Part shown: piece after piece, positions 63,718 to 64,000 of the stretch
Layout of the letters: every line of letters begins with the position of its first letter
Numbering within the stretch: the stretch's first letter is position 1
From: Ascaris suum
Lineage: Eukaryota > Nematoda > Chromadorea > Rhabditida > Ascarididae
DNA length: 64,000 nucleotides
Direction: 5' to 3'
Assembly (NCBI GenBank): GCA_013433145.1
Contig: CM024191.1
Coordinates: 5,782,501 to 5,846,500, forward strand
Notes under the pieces: model-generated
The model's input: only the letters and a program-made list of their open reading frames with translations
Databases searched by the model: none
What the model was told of the DNA's origin: nothing
Translations under genes and position numbers: made by a program

Positions 63718-64000
63718 CTTATCGGAAAGTTGTGGTTGTTTTCTACAATAATGATGACAGAAGGTGCCTATCAACCGATACATCCAATCGGTATAACCCC
63801 CCTTTTCCTGGAAGCAAGAACAGCAGGAACAGAACACCCGAAAGAGGTGGTTAATAGAAGTAGGCCAACAACTCCTAACTTCCACTCTGCTCGATAAAAC
63901 AACACAACAGACTGAGCCGATTAAGGCATACCGCTTCAAAAAACAAAGAGGATTCAGTTCTATGTTATATACGTGGGCAAACATCACATGTCAACGATGT
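63718..64000. other. Intron of the LTV1 gene at the window edge
   Basis: No exon of LTV1 was seen to the right of 63717. Open frames on both strands here do not match the family. The upstream LTV1 exons lie beyond the window. Confidence 0.5.

Noticed and set aside
1..64000. tRNA, rRNA, CRISPR or bacterial genes
   Set aside because: No clover-leaf boxes, conserved rRNA segments, regular spaced repeats or uninterrupted bacterial-type gene runs were found by reading.

Overview
The window looks like nuclear DNA of a parasitic chromadorean nematode. It is AT-rich, coding is split into small exons by long introns, and splice sites follow the nematode pattern (TTTCAG/TTTAAG acceptors, GTAAGT donors). 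Several genes have a trans-splice-like acceptor just upstream of the start codon, and runs of G or C up to 25 bases are scattered through non-coding DNA. The frizzled, tetraspanin and LTV1 genes occur in the same order as I recall for mom-5, tsp-7 and ltv-1 on C. elegans chromosome I. An ascaridid-like (clade III) worm is a guess only. No rRNA, tRNA, CRISPR or prokaryotic operon was seen.

Layout. 1-12345 (-): 17 joined exons of a Trio/UNC-73 Rho-GEF (Sec14 domain plus spectrin repeats), running off the left edge before the GEF domains. 13571-17516 (-): exons of an unrecognised, weakly ankyrin-like gene. 21922-22127 (+): last exon of an unknown gene. 23877-27135 (-) and 24191-26341 (+): two small unrecognised genes whose exons interleave on opposite strands. 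29305-35550 (-): a complete seven-exon MAP kinase kinase (mek-2). 37534-43107 (+): a complete seven-exon Frizzled receptor (mom-5-like), divergent from mek-2. 46836-53822 (-): a complete four-exon tetraspanin (tsp-7-like). 54930-57219 (+): exons of an unknown gene or genes. 58116-60067 (-): a three-exon unknown membrane protein. 60247-63717 (-): the C-terminal six exons of the ribosome-biogenesis factor LTV1, whose N-terminus lies past the right edge.

UNC-73, MEK-2 and Frizzled act in Rac/Rho, Ras-MAPK and Wnt signalling respectively. Nothing here shows that they are co-regulated; the cluster looks like ordinary conserved nematode linkage. Exon models were built by hand from reading frame, splice dinucleotides and intron phase. 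For unc-73, mek-2, mom-5, tsp-7 and LTV1 they are also supported by remembered family sequence; for the unknown genes they rest on phase and open frame only.
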